In this document: one piece after another, positions 10,397 to 20,677 of the stretch
Position numbering within the stretch: the stretch's first letter is position 1
How the letters are laid out: each line of letters starts with the position of its first letter
Assembly: GCA_016722465.1 (NCBI GenBank)
Contig: JADKJC010000001.1
Span: 744,001-808,000, forward strand
DNA from: Chitinophagaceae bacterium
GTDB lineage: Bacteria; Bacteroidota; Bacteroidia; Chitinophagales; Chitinophagaceae
Length of the DNA stretch: 64,000 nucleotides
Direction: 5' to 3'
Translations under genes and position numbers: made by a program
The notes under the pieces: model-generated
Told to the model about the DNA's origin: nothing
The model's database searches: none
What the model saw: only the letters and a program-made list of their open reading frames with translations

Positions 10397-11215
10397 TTAT
10401 TTGTCAAGAATCGTCGGATATATGTTATCACCCATGTAATTTGTCAAAGGCGTTTGCAATTGCCCCTGGATACGCATTATATAAATTTGAGATGCAATAT
10501 TTGGATTTCTATTAGATGAAAAGAGTATGTAAGTGCCGTCTTTAGTCCAAATTGGATTTTCGTCTCTTAAAGGGGTGTCCGTTAGTCTTTGATTTCCTGT
10601 TCCGTTTGAATTAATTACGAAAATATCAGGACTCCCATTTTCATAGGAAACATAAGCTAATTTGTCGCCACTAGGAGACCAAGATGGGTTGCAGTTTCCG
10701 TTTGGCGGTATTCCAGGGTAGGTACATGATGATACTGTAAATGTTAGCTGCTTTAAGTTGTTCCCGTTGGAGTTCATTACAAATATCTGTGAGCCATTCA
10801 AATCACTTGAAGTAATTGAAATCATATTTCCGCTTGGCGAAATTTTAGGGTCCCCAAACGATTTGTTTTGAGGAGTTAATAAATACTTATTGCTACCGTC
10901 AATATTCATTTTATAAATACCCGACCAGGTATTGTTTGAAGAAGAAAAGATTATAGAATTGTTATCAGAAAAAATATTTTGGTGAAAAATTATCATTTTG
11001 ATCTGTCAGCCTAATTTCATTGCTACCATCCGCTTTAATTGAATAAATATCATAAGTGCCACCAATATTATTATCATTTTTTACGAAAGCAATTCTGCTG
11101 TCATCAGGTGACCAAGCAGGGCTACCACAAAACTGTTTTCCTTTAGATAAAAATGTTTGGTCCTGTCCATCTATGTAAATTATATACCATATAAAGCCAA
11201 AATAAATCTCTGCCC
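10397..11215 (-). pseudogene. Broken TolB/PD40 beta-propeller protein
   Basis: On the minus strand successive PD40 blades are readable: PAWSPDDSRIAFV, IYSIKADGSNEIRLTDQ, PKISPSGNMISIT, NPSWSPSGDKLAYVS, IFVINSNGTGNQRLTDTP and PIWTKDGTYILFSS. The frame is broken by one extra base in a run of six A (plus strand 10969-10974), and upstream of the first blade there is a TAG and no signal peptide or start codon. The C-terminal part ending at 10397 is intact. Propellers of this type bind proteins or carbohydrate in the periplasm. The 5' loss points to a real pseudogene, although the indel could be a sequence error. Confidence 0.7.
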
Positions 11216-11228
11216 TGTATGTTTTATC

Positions 11229-12130
11229 CTATTAATATTTACAAAAAAGAAAATAGGTGTTGCTGCAAGCGAGCCAAAAGTACTATCCATGCATTAAGGG
11301 GAAGTAGCACATAAAAGGTGCCTGCAACGATGAAGGTAACATAATAGAATATGCGAATTTGGATCAGTATTCAGGCTCTTTCAGTTTTCTTTCACTGTTC
11401 TCCGTTTAACTATGCCGGCATTGACCAGCAAGCAAACATAACAGCAGTAGAGTGGGCACTACATAGTCGATCCTCAAAAAGTCGGTTTTATTTTTTAGGG
11501 GGCGACTAATCATATTCTTCAAAGAGTTTTTTGGGGATGCCCTATTTATCGGAAAGTGTTTCGCCAAATACATTATACATACTGTATCGGTCGTTAGAAA
11601 ATATTTTTCCTTTTGATAACATGGTTCCTACAGCTGCATCAACTATGCATAAGTATAGGGCACTACGGAACTTCTTGCCGGTATTAATATCCGTTTTCCC
11701 AGTTTGACACATCGCCAAAATACTCAAAAGACAAGGAAAATGACAGAGCTGAGTTTAGTGAAAAACTTCAGAACTCCTTTTAAAAAATCATAAAAGATCC
11801 GGTAGTATATCTGAAAGGGCTTCATCTTTTGCTGGTGTCACTTTTTTTATTGATAAAACGGCGCATTGGAAATAACAAGTCTGCATTTCATATTTGACGA
11901 AAATAAAAATGAAGCATATAAAAACTACTTGCAGCAGTATTAGAAAAAAAATATTGGAAACCAGCACCAATAGAAATAAAAAAGCTAACTCTATTGCAGT
12001 CGGTAGGTTATTCTTCGAATAACAAATACCAACCGCCAGGGGTTAGTGCTGTCATTTGTATAGCTGGCTTACCGAACATGGGTAAAGAATTGCACTGTAT
12101 GTAGTGGCCTAAAATGTCGCTTATATGTCT
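11229..12130. other. Long intergenic stretch with no supportable gene
   Basis: All frames on both strands are short here. A plus-strand stretch near 11705-11770 (KDKENDRAEFSEKLQNSF) and another near 11940-12105 have a coding-like look but lack starts, ribosome-site context and recognisable families. They may be decayed gene fragments. I see no RNA gene, repeat array or insertion sequence. Confidence 0.4.
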
Positions 12131-12132
12131 TA

Positions 12133-12160
12133 TTGTCTATTCCGTTGTAGTTTATCTTTG
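12133..12160 (+). promoter_or_regulatory. Bacteroidota-type promoter for the GlxA-like regulator
   Basis: TTG at 12133-12135 and TATCTTTG at 12153-12160 match the -33 (TTTG) and -7 (TAnnTTTG) boxes, with a 17-base spacer. The ATG follows 21 bases after the -7 box. Confidence 0.5.
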
Positions 12161-12181
12161 TTTAAACTACCGATATAGAAA

Positions 12182-13108
12182 ATGGAAAAGACAAAGATTG
12201 TGTTTTTGATTCTGCCGCACATGCATTTACTTGATTTGGCAGGTCCTGACCAGGTTTTTCATGAAGCAATTGACCTTGGGGCAGATTTAACGATTGAATA
12301 CTGCTCTGTTGAAAAATCCGTTTCAACTTCTTCGCATTTAAGTATTGCCAGACTAAAAATGTTTAACAAAGTAAAAATTAATAAGGGCGATTATGTGTTT
12401 GTTCCGGGTGCCGAAGTTAATTTTCTAACTGCAAAATCATTCCCATTTGAAAAAGAACTTGGTAAGTGGGTAAAAGATGCATACTACAAAGGAGCTTTTA
12501 TTTGCTCAATCTGTACTGGTGCTTTTTTTCTGGCAAGAATTGGGATTCTGAATCAAAAAAAATGCACTACACATTGGAAACGCACAGCAGAACTGAAGGA
12601 AAGGTATCCTGCCATAAACCTTGCAGAAGATATTCTATTTACTGAAGATGAAGGCGTTTTTACCAGTGCAGGAGTTACTGCGGGGATAGATATGGCCTTA
12701 TATATAATTGAAAGATTAAGAGATGACAATTTTTCATTTAAAGTTGCAAGAGAACTGGTTGTGTACATGCGGCGGCAGGGGACTGAATTGCAGCAAAGTG
12801 TTTTTCTGAACTATCGTAATCATATTCATTCAGGCGTTCATAAAGTGCAGGACTTCATACAGGAAAATATTCATCAAAAACTTACATTGCCCAAACTGGC
12901 TGAACTGGCATACATGAGCAGCAGGAACCTCACACGGATTTTTAAGAAAGAAACTGGTGTAACAATCAACGAATACATGTCACTCATCAGAAAAGAATAC
13001 CTGCAAATTTTAATTTTAAACCCGGATTTAACCAGAAAACAAATGGCAGGAATGTGTGGTTTAAAAAGTGAAAGACAGGTGATACGGCTTTTGAAAAACA
13101 TTGATTAA
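12182..13108 (+). CDS. GlxA-family regulator: DJ-1/PfpI domain plus AraC-type HTH
   Basis: The N-terminal 190 residues form a DJ-1/PfpI (class I amidotransferase-like) domain with the nucleophile-elbow Cys in ICSICTGAFFLARIG and the following THWKRTAE strand. The C-terminal 90 residues carry two AraC-family helix-turn-helix motifs (LTLPKLAELAYMSSRNLTRIF and the second ending QMAGMCGLKSERQVIRLL). At 308 residues it is full length for GlxA-type transcription factors, which typically respond to small metabolites or stress. The targets are unknown; the lone DJ-1/PfpI gene 2.5 kb downstream is a possible partner by homology only. Confidence 0.9.
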   Translation: MEKTKIVFLILPHMHLLDLAGPDQVFHEAIDLGADLTIEYCSVEKSVSTSSHLSIARLKMFNKVKINKGDYVFVPGAEVNFLTAKSFPFEKELGKWVKDAYYKGAFICSICTGAFFLARIGILNQKKCTTHWKRTAELKERYPAINLAEDILFTEDEGVFTSAGVTAGIDMALYIIERLRDDNFSFKVARELVVYMRRQGTELQQSVFLNYRNHIHSGVHKVQDFIQENIHQKLTLPKLAELAYMSSRNLTRIFKKETGVTINEYMSLIRKEYLQILILNPDLTRKQMAGMCGLKSERQVIRLLKNID

Positions 13109-13377
13109 CTAAAAATTAAGGAAGCTGTATCATAACAAACTGTAACCGGTGTTTATTAGCCAAATTTATTCTACTGTTTCGATGCATCATAGAGCCGGGT
13201 TTCAACCCCGGTTATATTTATCACAAAAAACACTTTATCAAACTAATGATACCGTTTTCAAATAATGCACCATATAAAGGTAAATACCAATATTGCAGCT
13301 ATTTAAAAAACTGATCTGGTAGTTATTTTTTTTGTCACTTTTTTACCAGCATATAAAGAAAATGTAAAACAAATAGT

Positions 13378-13887
13378 ATGGAACAAACATTATTAACCAA
13401 AACAAAAGTCGATGGTATTAAATCATCCACTACATCTTCTCAAAATGATTTTGATTTTTTAGTTGGTAAATGGAAAGTAAATAACCGCAGGTTAAAAAAT
13501 GATGAGTGGGTAGAGTTTGAATCAGAACTGCATATGCGTAAAACGATTGGGGGCCTGGGTAATGTAGAAAATTATTATGCAACCTTTGATGGAAAACCTT
13601 TTGAGGGCCAGGCTGTTCGGTTGTTTAATCCAACAACAAAATTATGGACTGTGTACTGGATGGATAGCACTAATGCAACTATGGATGAACATCCTGTTAC
13701 CGGATCGTTTGAAAATAACATAGGAAAGCTTTATGCAAATGATACTGTTGATGGCAAACCGGTTGTTGTATTGTACCAATGGGATGCCACTAATCCGGAA
13801 CATCCAAAATGGTCGCAAGCAACTTCAGAGGATAATGGGAAAACATGGTCGTGGAACTGGGAAATGATATTAACTAAAATAGCATAA
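13378..13887 (+). CDS. DUF1579-like lipocalin-fold protein
   Basis: A 169-residue cytosolic protein with no signal peptide. FDFLVGKWKVNNRRLK, the Trp-rich strands (LWTVYWMDS, YQWDA, WSQATSEDNGKTWSWNWEM) and the overall length fit the DUF1579 / conserved hypothetical family with a lipocalin-like barrel. Function in the family is not established; members often sit beside regulators or as single genes. It stands alone here between the GlxA-like gene and the GNAT gene. Confidence 0.65.
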   Translation: MEQTLLTKTKVDGIKSSTTSSQNDFDFLVGKWKVNNRRLKNDEWVEFESELHMRKTIGGLGNVENYYATFDGKPFEGQAVRLFNPTTKLWTVYWMDSTNATMDEHPVTGSFENNIGKLYANDTVDGKPVVVLYQWDATNPEHPKWSQATSEDNGKTWSWNWEMILTKIA

Positions 13888-13924
13888 CCTTATTGATTTA
13901 TCTACACAAAATAAAATCCTTTCT

Positions 13925-14386
13925 ATGTGAATTAAGAAAGCTACAATTAGGGATATAGAACAATTAGCGAAATTCTTTGATGCTTACCGTTTTTTTTATA
14001 AAATGAAAAGTGATATACATGGTGCCGTTAAATTTTTAGAAGACAGACTCGCCAATAATCAATCGGTAGTATATATTTCTATAATTAATGAAAAAACAAT
14101 TACTGGTTTTGTTCAGTTATACCCTGTTTTTTCATCAACCAGGGTGAGACGCTTATGGCTGTTGAATGATTTATTTGTAAATGAAGAATACAGGGGCCAG
14201 GGTTATGCAGAAGCTCTTATTGCAAAAGGAAAAGAATTGGCAATGGCAACTGAATCCTGTGGATTGATTTTAGAAACAGGAAAGCTAAATGATGCAGCTA
14301 ATGATCTTTATTTGAAAACAGGCTGGATGTTAGATAATGAACATAATTATTATAGCTGGGAAATAAGTGCCCAGGTAAACAGGTAA
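13925..14386 (+). pseudogene. GNAT acetyltransferase with a stop at codon 2
   Basis: An expected N-terminus (IKKATIRDIEQLAKFFDAYR) is in frame with the rest of the protein, but the only suitable ATG (13925) is followed at once by TGA (13928). Internal initiation at the ATG at 14003 would give 127 residues lacking the first strand and helix. The acetyl-CoA-binding motif is intact (NEEYRGQGYAEALIAKGKELA), as is the C-terminal NDLYLKTGWMLD strand. GNAT enzymes of this subgroup acetylate small molecules or protein N-termini. Either the gene has been lost, it uses the ATT at 13931, or the TGA is a sequencing error. Confidence 0.65.
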
Positions 14387-14408
14387 AGTCACTTAAATAT
14401 TTTATTGA

Positions 14409-15536
14409 ATGAACAAAAGGTTGATTATATTCTTCTTCGCTTTCTTAGGCTCAATTACGCTATATGCACAACCTGTTGCAAACCCACTTCTACCAAAAGT
14501 GGATAATCGGATTGAGTTACTGAGTATCGTTTTTAAACTGGCCATTGCGGATGACTTTAATGATACTAAAAACCCAAGATATACAAATTCTATACGCAAT
14601 CATTTTACTAAATATTCCGCTCATCTGTTAATTGAATACGTACGGTCATTAATAGATAGTTTCCAAAAAGACAGCATAGATATTGGCAGCTGGGAAATAC
14701 CATCACTTGCCCTTCATCTTAGCCAGCCACATGGGCTTGAACCTTTAGTTTCATTCAGTGACAGCATTACTTCTGACGGCTGGGATAACCGCACATTATT
14801 AAACTTAAAATTTGTAACGCTTCTAAAACAGTTTTATACCGATGCCCGTTGCGAAGCCTTTTTTAAATCGCAGGAAGCCTATTATGCACTAGTTAATCAG
14901 GCGTATGAAAAGCAATCCAAAAAATTAAACGGGGATTGGATTAAAAACTTTTTTTCTGTTGCCACTACAGAAAACTATTATGGTATTTTAAACCTGCAGG
15001 GGCTGGGCAATGGTGATTATATCCGGGTTAATTTTAAAAACAACCACCGTAATACTCATACTATTTTTGAATGTGCTGCATTTGATGAAAATGGAGTACC
15101 CTCAAATTTCTCCAATCCAATATTTGAAAGAAATATTTTACACGAATACATTCATGCCTTTACTAACCAGGTGATAGATAATAATCTTGCAGCATTACAA
15201 AAGCCTGCAGAGACCATATTAGCTAGCCCCAAAGTATTTAAGCTTATGAAAAATACTTTTTATGGAAACTGGCAATATCTGTTATACGAATCGTTGGTAA
15301 GAGCATGTACTATAAAGTATATGATGAGTAATGAAAAAGACAATACTACTGCAACTAAAGAAATTATAAAACAAGAAGAACTTGGTTTTTTTTGGATAAA
15401 GGGGCTTGTTGAAAAATTAAGTATCTATGAGAATAATAGAAAAAAGTATAAAAATCTTGAAGCATTTATGCCAGAAGTGATTAAGTATTTTAGATATGTA
15501 GCAGATATAGCACAAGTTGCATTCAAAGGGAACTGA
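14409..15536 (+). CDS. Secreted DUF4932-type putative zinc metallopeptidase
   Basis: A signal peptide (MNKRLIIFFFAFLGSITLYAQ) is followed by VDNRIELLSIVFKLA, the opening motif of DUF4932. The zincin motif HEYIH (in ILHEYIHAFTNQ) lies near residue 246, and ESLVRACTIKY about 50 residues later could supply a third ligand (Glu). Members are secreted proteins of Bacteroidota with a predicted gluzincin fold; substrates are not known. It lies 22 bases after the GNAT gene on the same strand. Confidence 0.75.
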   Translation: MNKRLIIFFFAFLGSITLYAQPVANPLLPKVDNRIELLSIVFKLAIADDFNDTKNPRYTNSIRNHFTKYSAHLLIEYVRSLIDSFQKDSIDIGSWEIPSLALHLSQPHGLEPLVSFSDSITSDGWDNRTLLNLKFVTLLKQFYTDARCEAFFKSQEAYYALVNQAYEKQSKKLNGDWIKNFFSVATTENYYGILNLQGLGNGDYIRVNFKNNHRNTHTIFECAAFDENGVPSNFSNPIFERNILHEYIHAFTNQVIDNNLAALQKPAETILASPKVFKLMKNTFYGNWQYLLYESLVRACTIKYMMSNEKDNTTATKEIIKQEELGFFWIKGLVEKLSIYENNRKKYKNLEAFMPEVIKYFRYVADIAQVAFKGN

Positions 15537-15672
15537 GCTTTATCAAATCTGCCGGTTAAGTTGCATTTCTAATATATATTCAGATGCAAATATTGTGAGT
15601 ATCCCTGCATAACCGGCAATGGAAGTAACCCGTAAACAGAAACTAAGAAACACATACACTTAAAACTACTAT

Positions 15673-16260
15673 ATGAAAAAAAATGTAGGAATATTAATTT
15701 TCGATGATGCCGAAGTGCTGGATTTTGCCGGGCCTTTTGAAGTGTTTTCGGTTACATCTCAAATTAACGACTATGAGCTATTTAATGTTTTTACTATTGC
15801 TAAAAATACCGAACCAGTTGTAGCAGTTAATGGATTGCTGATAAACCCAAGTTATACATTTAGTAATCACCCTACCATTGATATATTAATTATCTCTGGT
15901 GGGCAGGGTACCAGAAAGTTGGTGGATGATAATACTGTAATGAGTTGGGTAGAAGAAATACACAGAAAAACAGAATTAACTATTAGCATTTGCTCAGGTT
16001 CCCGGTTGCTGGGTAAGTTAGGGTTGTTAAATAACAAGCCTTTTTGCACACATAAAGCTGTTTATGAGCAAATGGAGGAAATTGCACCGTTGGCTATCCC
16101 ACAAAAAGATAAACGGTTTGTGCAGTCCGATAAACGCATTTATACTTCCGGTGGCATTTCTGCCGGTATTGACTTGTCGTTTCATATTGTTGAATCTCTA
16201 TTTGGAAAAAAAATTGCTGAAAGCACAGCTGAGTACATGGAATATGCTGTAACAGTTTAA
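15673..16260 (+). CDS. DJ-1/PfpI family protein
   Basis: A 195-residue single-domain protein. The nucleophile elbow ISICSGSRLLGKLGLL carries the conserved Cys; GGQGTRKLVDD and TSGGISAGIDLSFHIVE are further family motifs. It lacks the AraC domain of the related regulator encoded at 12.2 kb. Members act as deglycase-like, chaperone-like or isonitrile-hydratase-like enzymes, and the choice cannot be made here. The next gene begins 10 bases downstream, so the two are probably co-transcribed. Confidence 0.85.
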   Translation: MKKNVGILIFDDAEVLDFAGPFEVFSVTSQINDYELFNVFTIAKNTEPVVAVNGLLINPSYTFSNHPTIDILIISGGQGTRKLVDDNTVMSWVEEIHRKTELTISICSGSRLLGKLGLLNNKPFCTHKAVYEQMEEIAPLAIPQKDKRFVQSDKRIYTSGGISAGIDLSFHIVESLFGKKIAESTAEYMEYAVTV

Positions 16261-16270
16261 ATAATTTAAT

Positions 16271-18912
16271 ATGAAGAAAATATTTATAGCACCGCTAATA
16301 TTTATGACTTGTTTGACGCTGATGTCTCCAATTGATGCAAAGGCACAACAAACAGGGCTTGCCAAAAATGAAATCACTGGTTATAAGGAGCGGGTAAGAA
16401 ATGTTGATATAAAACACATAGCCTTAGATCTTCGGTTTGACTGGTCTAAAAAAAAGCATATGGAACAGCCACTATTACCCTTTTACCACTTGCAGAAGCT
16501 ACAGACAGAATTTCATTGGATGCTGGGATGTTAAGTGTAGACTCCATTATTGTATTAGCTCAATCACCATCCAAACTATCAACCTTTCAAAAATTCAAAT
16601 TGCCCCTAACGTTTGAGTATGATGGCGGCGATAAAAATGATGGTTTGAAAATTAGACTAAACCGGAGCTATGGCCGATTTGAAGCTATTACTCTTGTGAT
16701 ATACTATCGTACCAATTACATAAACGAAACCGACCCCAATAATCTTGGTGGTAGCTATGGCAAAGGCCTGCGCTTTTTTCAGCCTACTTTTACCGACCTC
16801 AGAAAAAGAAAGCAAATATGGTCGGCAGGTATGCCGGAATCAAACAGGTATTGGTTTCCCTGTTATGATAGCCCGGATGATTTCAGAACTACTGAGTTTA
16901 CTGCTACAGTAGACAAGAAACTTACTGCAATATCTAATGGTGTATTGGTGGGTACAAAAGACAATGCAGATGGAACCCGTTCTTTCCACTGGAAAATGGA
17001 AACACCTTACGCCAATCACCAAACATCCTTTGTAATTGGAGAATACGTTGATTTAAAGCAAAATTTTAATGGAATTGAGATACATAATTTCAGCTATCCC
17101 GATGAAGTGGAGGCGGTAAAGGCAAGTACGGTGAGGCTTACCGATATGATAAAGTTTTTCTCTGTAAAAACAGGAACAGCTTTTCCTTATCCCAACTATA
17201 CCCAGGTATTTGTTCAGGAATTTCCCTGGGGCGGCGGTCACAATATGAATACATCTACCTTATCCGATAATATGGTTGATGATTATGGAACGCACCATGA
17301 TTTTATTTATTTATGGGATTGGGTGGAAGGAAATGATTTAGCAGCTCAATGGTTTGGCAATATGCTTACTCCCAAAAGTTGGGGCCATAGCTGGTTAAAT
17401 AAATCCTTTGCTGCCTATTTTTCCGCCTTATATAATGAGTATAAAAATGGCTTCGAAGAGTTTCAGACCTATACCAGAGGAACTATTGATCTGCCAACCA
17501 TCAATGGCGATTGGAATGCCGGTATCCGCCGCCCAATAGTTACCAATCTTTTTGATGATACTAATACAATGCTTAATGATAACTATGCCATAAGCAGGGG
17601 CCCACAGGTACTACATATGTTACGCAAGCATATTGGAGAAGCTAATTGGTGGAAAGCAATAAATTTATACCTCAAAACAAATGCCTACAAATCTGTAGAA
17701 ACAAGAGATTTCCAACAAGCTGTGGAACAAACAACCGGCGAGAATATGGATTGGTTTTTTGACCAATGGATTTATAAAATTGGATTACCCGTTTTTGAAG
17801 TGTCTAAAAAATATGATGCTGCTAAAAAACAACTTTCAATAACACTAAAACAAACACAAACTATCGACACGATAACTGCTTACCCTAAAGTCTTATACTT
17901 TAAAGGCAAAATGGATATTGCTATTGATAATCAACTAAAGCAAGTATGGATTGAAAATAAGGCTGAAAATGTGTTTACTTTTTCTGTAGCTACCGAACCT
18001 AAATTAATTAATGTTGACTATGGAAACACCTGGATTAAAGAAATAAAATTTGAAAAAACAACAGATGAATTAATATACCAAATGCTGAATGATAAAGATA
18101 TAACCGGCAGAAACGTGGCATTGAGTCAACTTGCTGGTACTGTTAGTACCGAAACCACAAGCCCACCTGAAAAACAAAAGATAATTGTTGCTTTTCAAGA
18201 CTTGGCCAGTTCAACAATATTTTGGCGACTAAGGCAATCGGCACTTGTTCAAATAAGAAGAAACCAAAAGCCTTTTGATGCAAGAACAATTGAAATTTTA
18301 AAAGGTATTATCAGCAAAGAAAGTTCGTGGTTTAAAAGTACTGCTATTGGTGTGCTTGGCTTTAGCAATGATGCCCAATATGCAGAAATATACCAATTGG
18401 CATTAAAAGATAAGAGTGATAGGGTAATTTTTAATGCAGCAACAGCACTGGCAAAAACAAAAAAGCCTGGAACGTTTAAGATTTTAGAAAAACTAAAAGA
18501 CAAGCCATCGTGGAAGAACCAAAGCCTTATGCATGCTTTAAGAGCCATGCAAATATTAAATGATACCAACGCTGTATCTATAGCACTAAATGCATTAAAA
18601 GATAATCCGCCCAAACCAAGATGGACACTGGCAAATGGAGCTTGGGATTATAGAGTGGTGGCTGCTGAAACATTGGTAACATTTGGTAAAGGTAATTTAG
18701 GTTTTCCAACTGTGCTGGAACGCTTTAAAAAATCTCTACAAGAAAATGACGTAAACGATATTTTTAATAATGTGATGCTGACTGCCATTCTTGCCGACCC
18801 AAGGGGGCAGGAAGTGTTTGATGTGGTGAAGATTAAGTTTAAAGACGATACCAATGCCATGACAGCGGTAAATCAATATGAAGAGCAGTTTAGAGAGGCT
18901 ATAAAAAAATAA
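16271..18912 (+). pseudogene. M1-family aminopeptidase homologue, frameshifted and with its active site lost
   Basis: The signal peptide and first strand (MKKIFIAPLIF..., NVDIKHIALDLRFDW) are in one frame and the rest in the next; the break is an A8 run at 16448-16455, where nine A would restore GTATITLLPLAEATDRIS. The M1 fold is otherwise complete, ending in HEAT-like helical repeats (about 18180-18900). The zinc motif normally HExxH reads NDLAA (EGNDLAAQWFGNM), the downstream Glu ligand in NEGFA reads NKSFA, and the GxMEN exopeptidase loop reads GGGHN. Catalysis is therefore not expected even in an intact version. It could be a binding pseudo-peptidase. The alpha/beta hydrolase gene starts 4 bases after its stop. 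Confidence 0.85.
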
Positions 18913-18916
18913 ACCC

Positions 18917-19945
18917 ATGAAATTTTCAATACTAGTTCTTCTTATCACCGGTGCCTCTCAAATTTATGGGCAAAAAATAAACCTCAAAGCTGCTACCAAC
19001 AAATTAATTGATGGGAGAATACCAGGTGCAAAAGATTTTGGATTTGAAGACTACAAAGTTCCTTTTAAAAGGGATACAATTTCTTTCTATACATATCACA
19101 AATCCGGCAGTATTCCGAATTCTATTTACATGTTTCTACCCGGATCTGATGCAGAAAATATTTATACCTATCATAAAGATGGCGATAGCTCTGTTTGGTA
19201 TAACTCTTTAATAGATTTTGACTTTTCCTATTTACCAACTGATTATCTATTTGTTGTAGTAGCTAAACCTGGTTTTGGATTTTGTGGAAAGGCAGATACT
19301 ATTCCGAATAAATATTGGGAATATACTTCCTTAAGCGACAGGGTGAATAGGGCTGAGATTGCCCTTCAATACGTTCAAACACATATTATAAAACATCCAA
19401 AAAAGGTAGCAGTTTTTGGCTATTCTGAAGGGTTTTATGTTGGAGCAAAATTAGCTGTGCAAAATAGAAATATTACTCATTTAGGTATTGGCGGCGGTGG
19501 CGGATATATTGATTTTTATGATTTTATCATTGAAAATCAAAAACAAGTTTTAAAAGGGAATACCAAGACGGATAGTGCAATATATTATAACCAAAAATTG
19601 ATATTAGATTTTGCTGATGCAATCAAAGCCCCTGATAATTCAACTTTCACCTATGGCTATTCAAATAAACGCTGGGCTACATTTTCGGAGCCTCCAATAT
19701 ATAATTTAGTGAAACTAAAAATACCAATCTTTCAAATCCACTCTTCAAACGATGAAATGACTCCTATTGAAAATGCTTATATAGTTCCATTGGAATTTGC
19801 TAGGTTAAAAAAAGATAACCTCACATTTAGTGTTTGCTCCAATTGTAACCATTCATTTATTGAAACCAGCCCTAATGGAAGGGAAATAAATCACAAACAG
19901 AAAATGATGACAAATTTTTTTGAGTGGCTAAGAATTAAAAACTGA
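18917..19945 (+). CDS. Secreted alpha/beta hydrolase
   Basis: A signal peptide (MKFSILVLLITGASQIYGQ) precedes a 320-residue hydrolase domain. The nucleophile elbow is GYSEG (VAVFGYSEGFYVGAKLA, serine near 172); the acid residue is probably in HSSNDEMTP and the catalytic His in CNHSFIE. A GGGGGYIDF stretch follows the elbow region. The substrate is not evident. The gene starts 4 bases after the M1-like gene, suggesting one transcript. Confidence 0.8.
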   Translation: MKFSILVLLITGASQIYGQKINLKAATNKLIDGRIPGAKDFGFEDYKVPFKRDTISFYTYHKSGSIPNSIYMFLPGSDAENIYTYHKDGDSSVWYNSLIDFDFSYLPTDYLFVVVAKPGFGFCGKADTIPNKYWEYTSLSDRVNRAEIALQYVQTHIIKHPKKVAVFGYSEGFYVGAKLAVQNRNITHLGIGGGGGYIDFYDFIIENQKQVLKGNTKTDSAIYYNQKLILDFADAIKAPDNSTFTYGYSNKRWATFSEPPIYNLVKLKIPIFQIHSSNDEMTPIENAYIVPLEFARLKKDNLTFSVCSNCNHSFIETSPNGREINHKQKMMTNFFEWLRIKN

Positions 19946-19976
19946 CAGAATATGCAGAATATACTTAAAAAAGAAA

Positions 19977-20662
19977 ATGAACATCAATAGCTTTAAAAAT
20001 CATAGCAAGAAAATAATTCATCCTTGCCTGGCAATATTTTTTTTATTATTAGGGGGCATGAAATATATGGACAAGTTATAATCAATTATGAATTAAAAAA
20101 AGAACTCGACAGCTTATATGCAGAAGACCAAAAGTTCAGAAATATATTTTCACAACCTCCTGCCGTGTATAACGAAAAAAAAGATTCATTGGCAAAAGTG
20201 TTTGGTGTGCAGATTAAAGACTTAGATAATTTCTCAATGAAAAAATATGTTGAAACAGATTCAAGTAATATTAAAAGAATTGCCCGGATCATTGAGCAGT
20301 TTGGCTACCCGGGAAAATCTCTTGTTGGTGAGCCATCAAATGAAGCAGCATTTTATATCATTCAACATTCAACGCAGATAGACAATTATCTCCCAACAAT
20401 GAAGAATGCTGCAAACAAAAAAGAGCTTCCGTTTTATTTATATGCTATGATGCTTGACAGGCACCTGGTCTATCATAATAAAAACCAGATATATGGTAGC
20501 CAGCTAAAATATGTTGATATAGTTGATAAAGCAACAGGAGAAAAAAAGAAAGCAATGATTGTATGGCCAATAGAAAAAGCTTCTGCTGTGAACAAGAGAA
20601 GAAAAAAAGCAGGGTTTACAGAAACTGTTGAAGAAAAAAAAAGAAATAACGATTCGTCTTAA
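19977..20662 (+). CDS. DUF6624 family protein, signal peptide split off by a frameshift
   Basis: The domain reads from YGQVIINYELKKELDSLY and contains the DUF6624 hallmarks RIIEQFGYPGKSLVGEPSNEAAFYIIQH and LPFYLYAMMLDRHLVY...QIYGSQ. A signal peptide starting at ATG 19977 (MNINSFKNHSKKIIHP...LAIFFLLLGG) is one frame away; one extra base in the T8 run (20037-20044) or the G5 run (20052-20056) would join them. The Lys/Glu-rich tail is unusual. DUF6624 has no assigned biochemical role; members cluster with secreted and toxin-like proteins in Bacteroidota. A degenerate second copy lies 1.4 kb downstream. Confidence 0.75.
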
Positions 20663-20677
20663 AATAAAAAACTCACA

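Noticed and set aside
11542..11970. Two short minus-strand frames between the propeller relic and the GlxA-like gene
   Set aside because: No start context, no family signal and poor composition; treated as non-coding.
13193..13215. Weak hairpin with CCGGG/CCCGG after the GlxA-like gene
   Set aside because: The stem is short, imperfectly placed and not followed by a clear T run, so I did not call a terminator.
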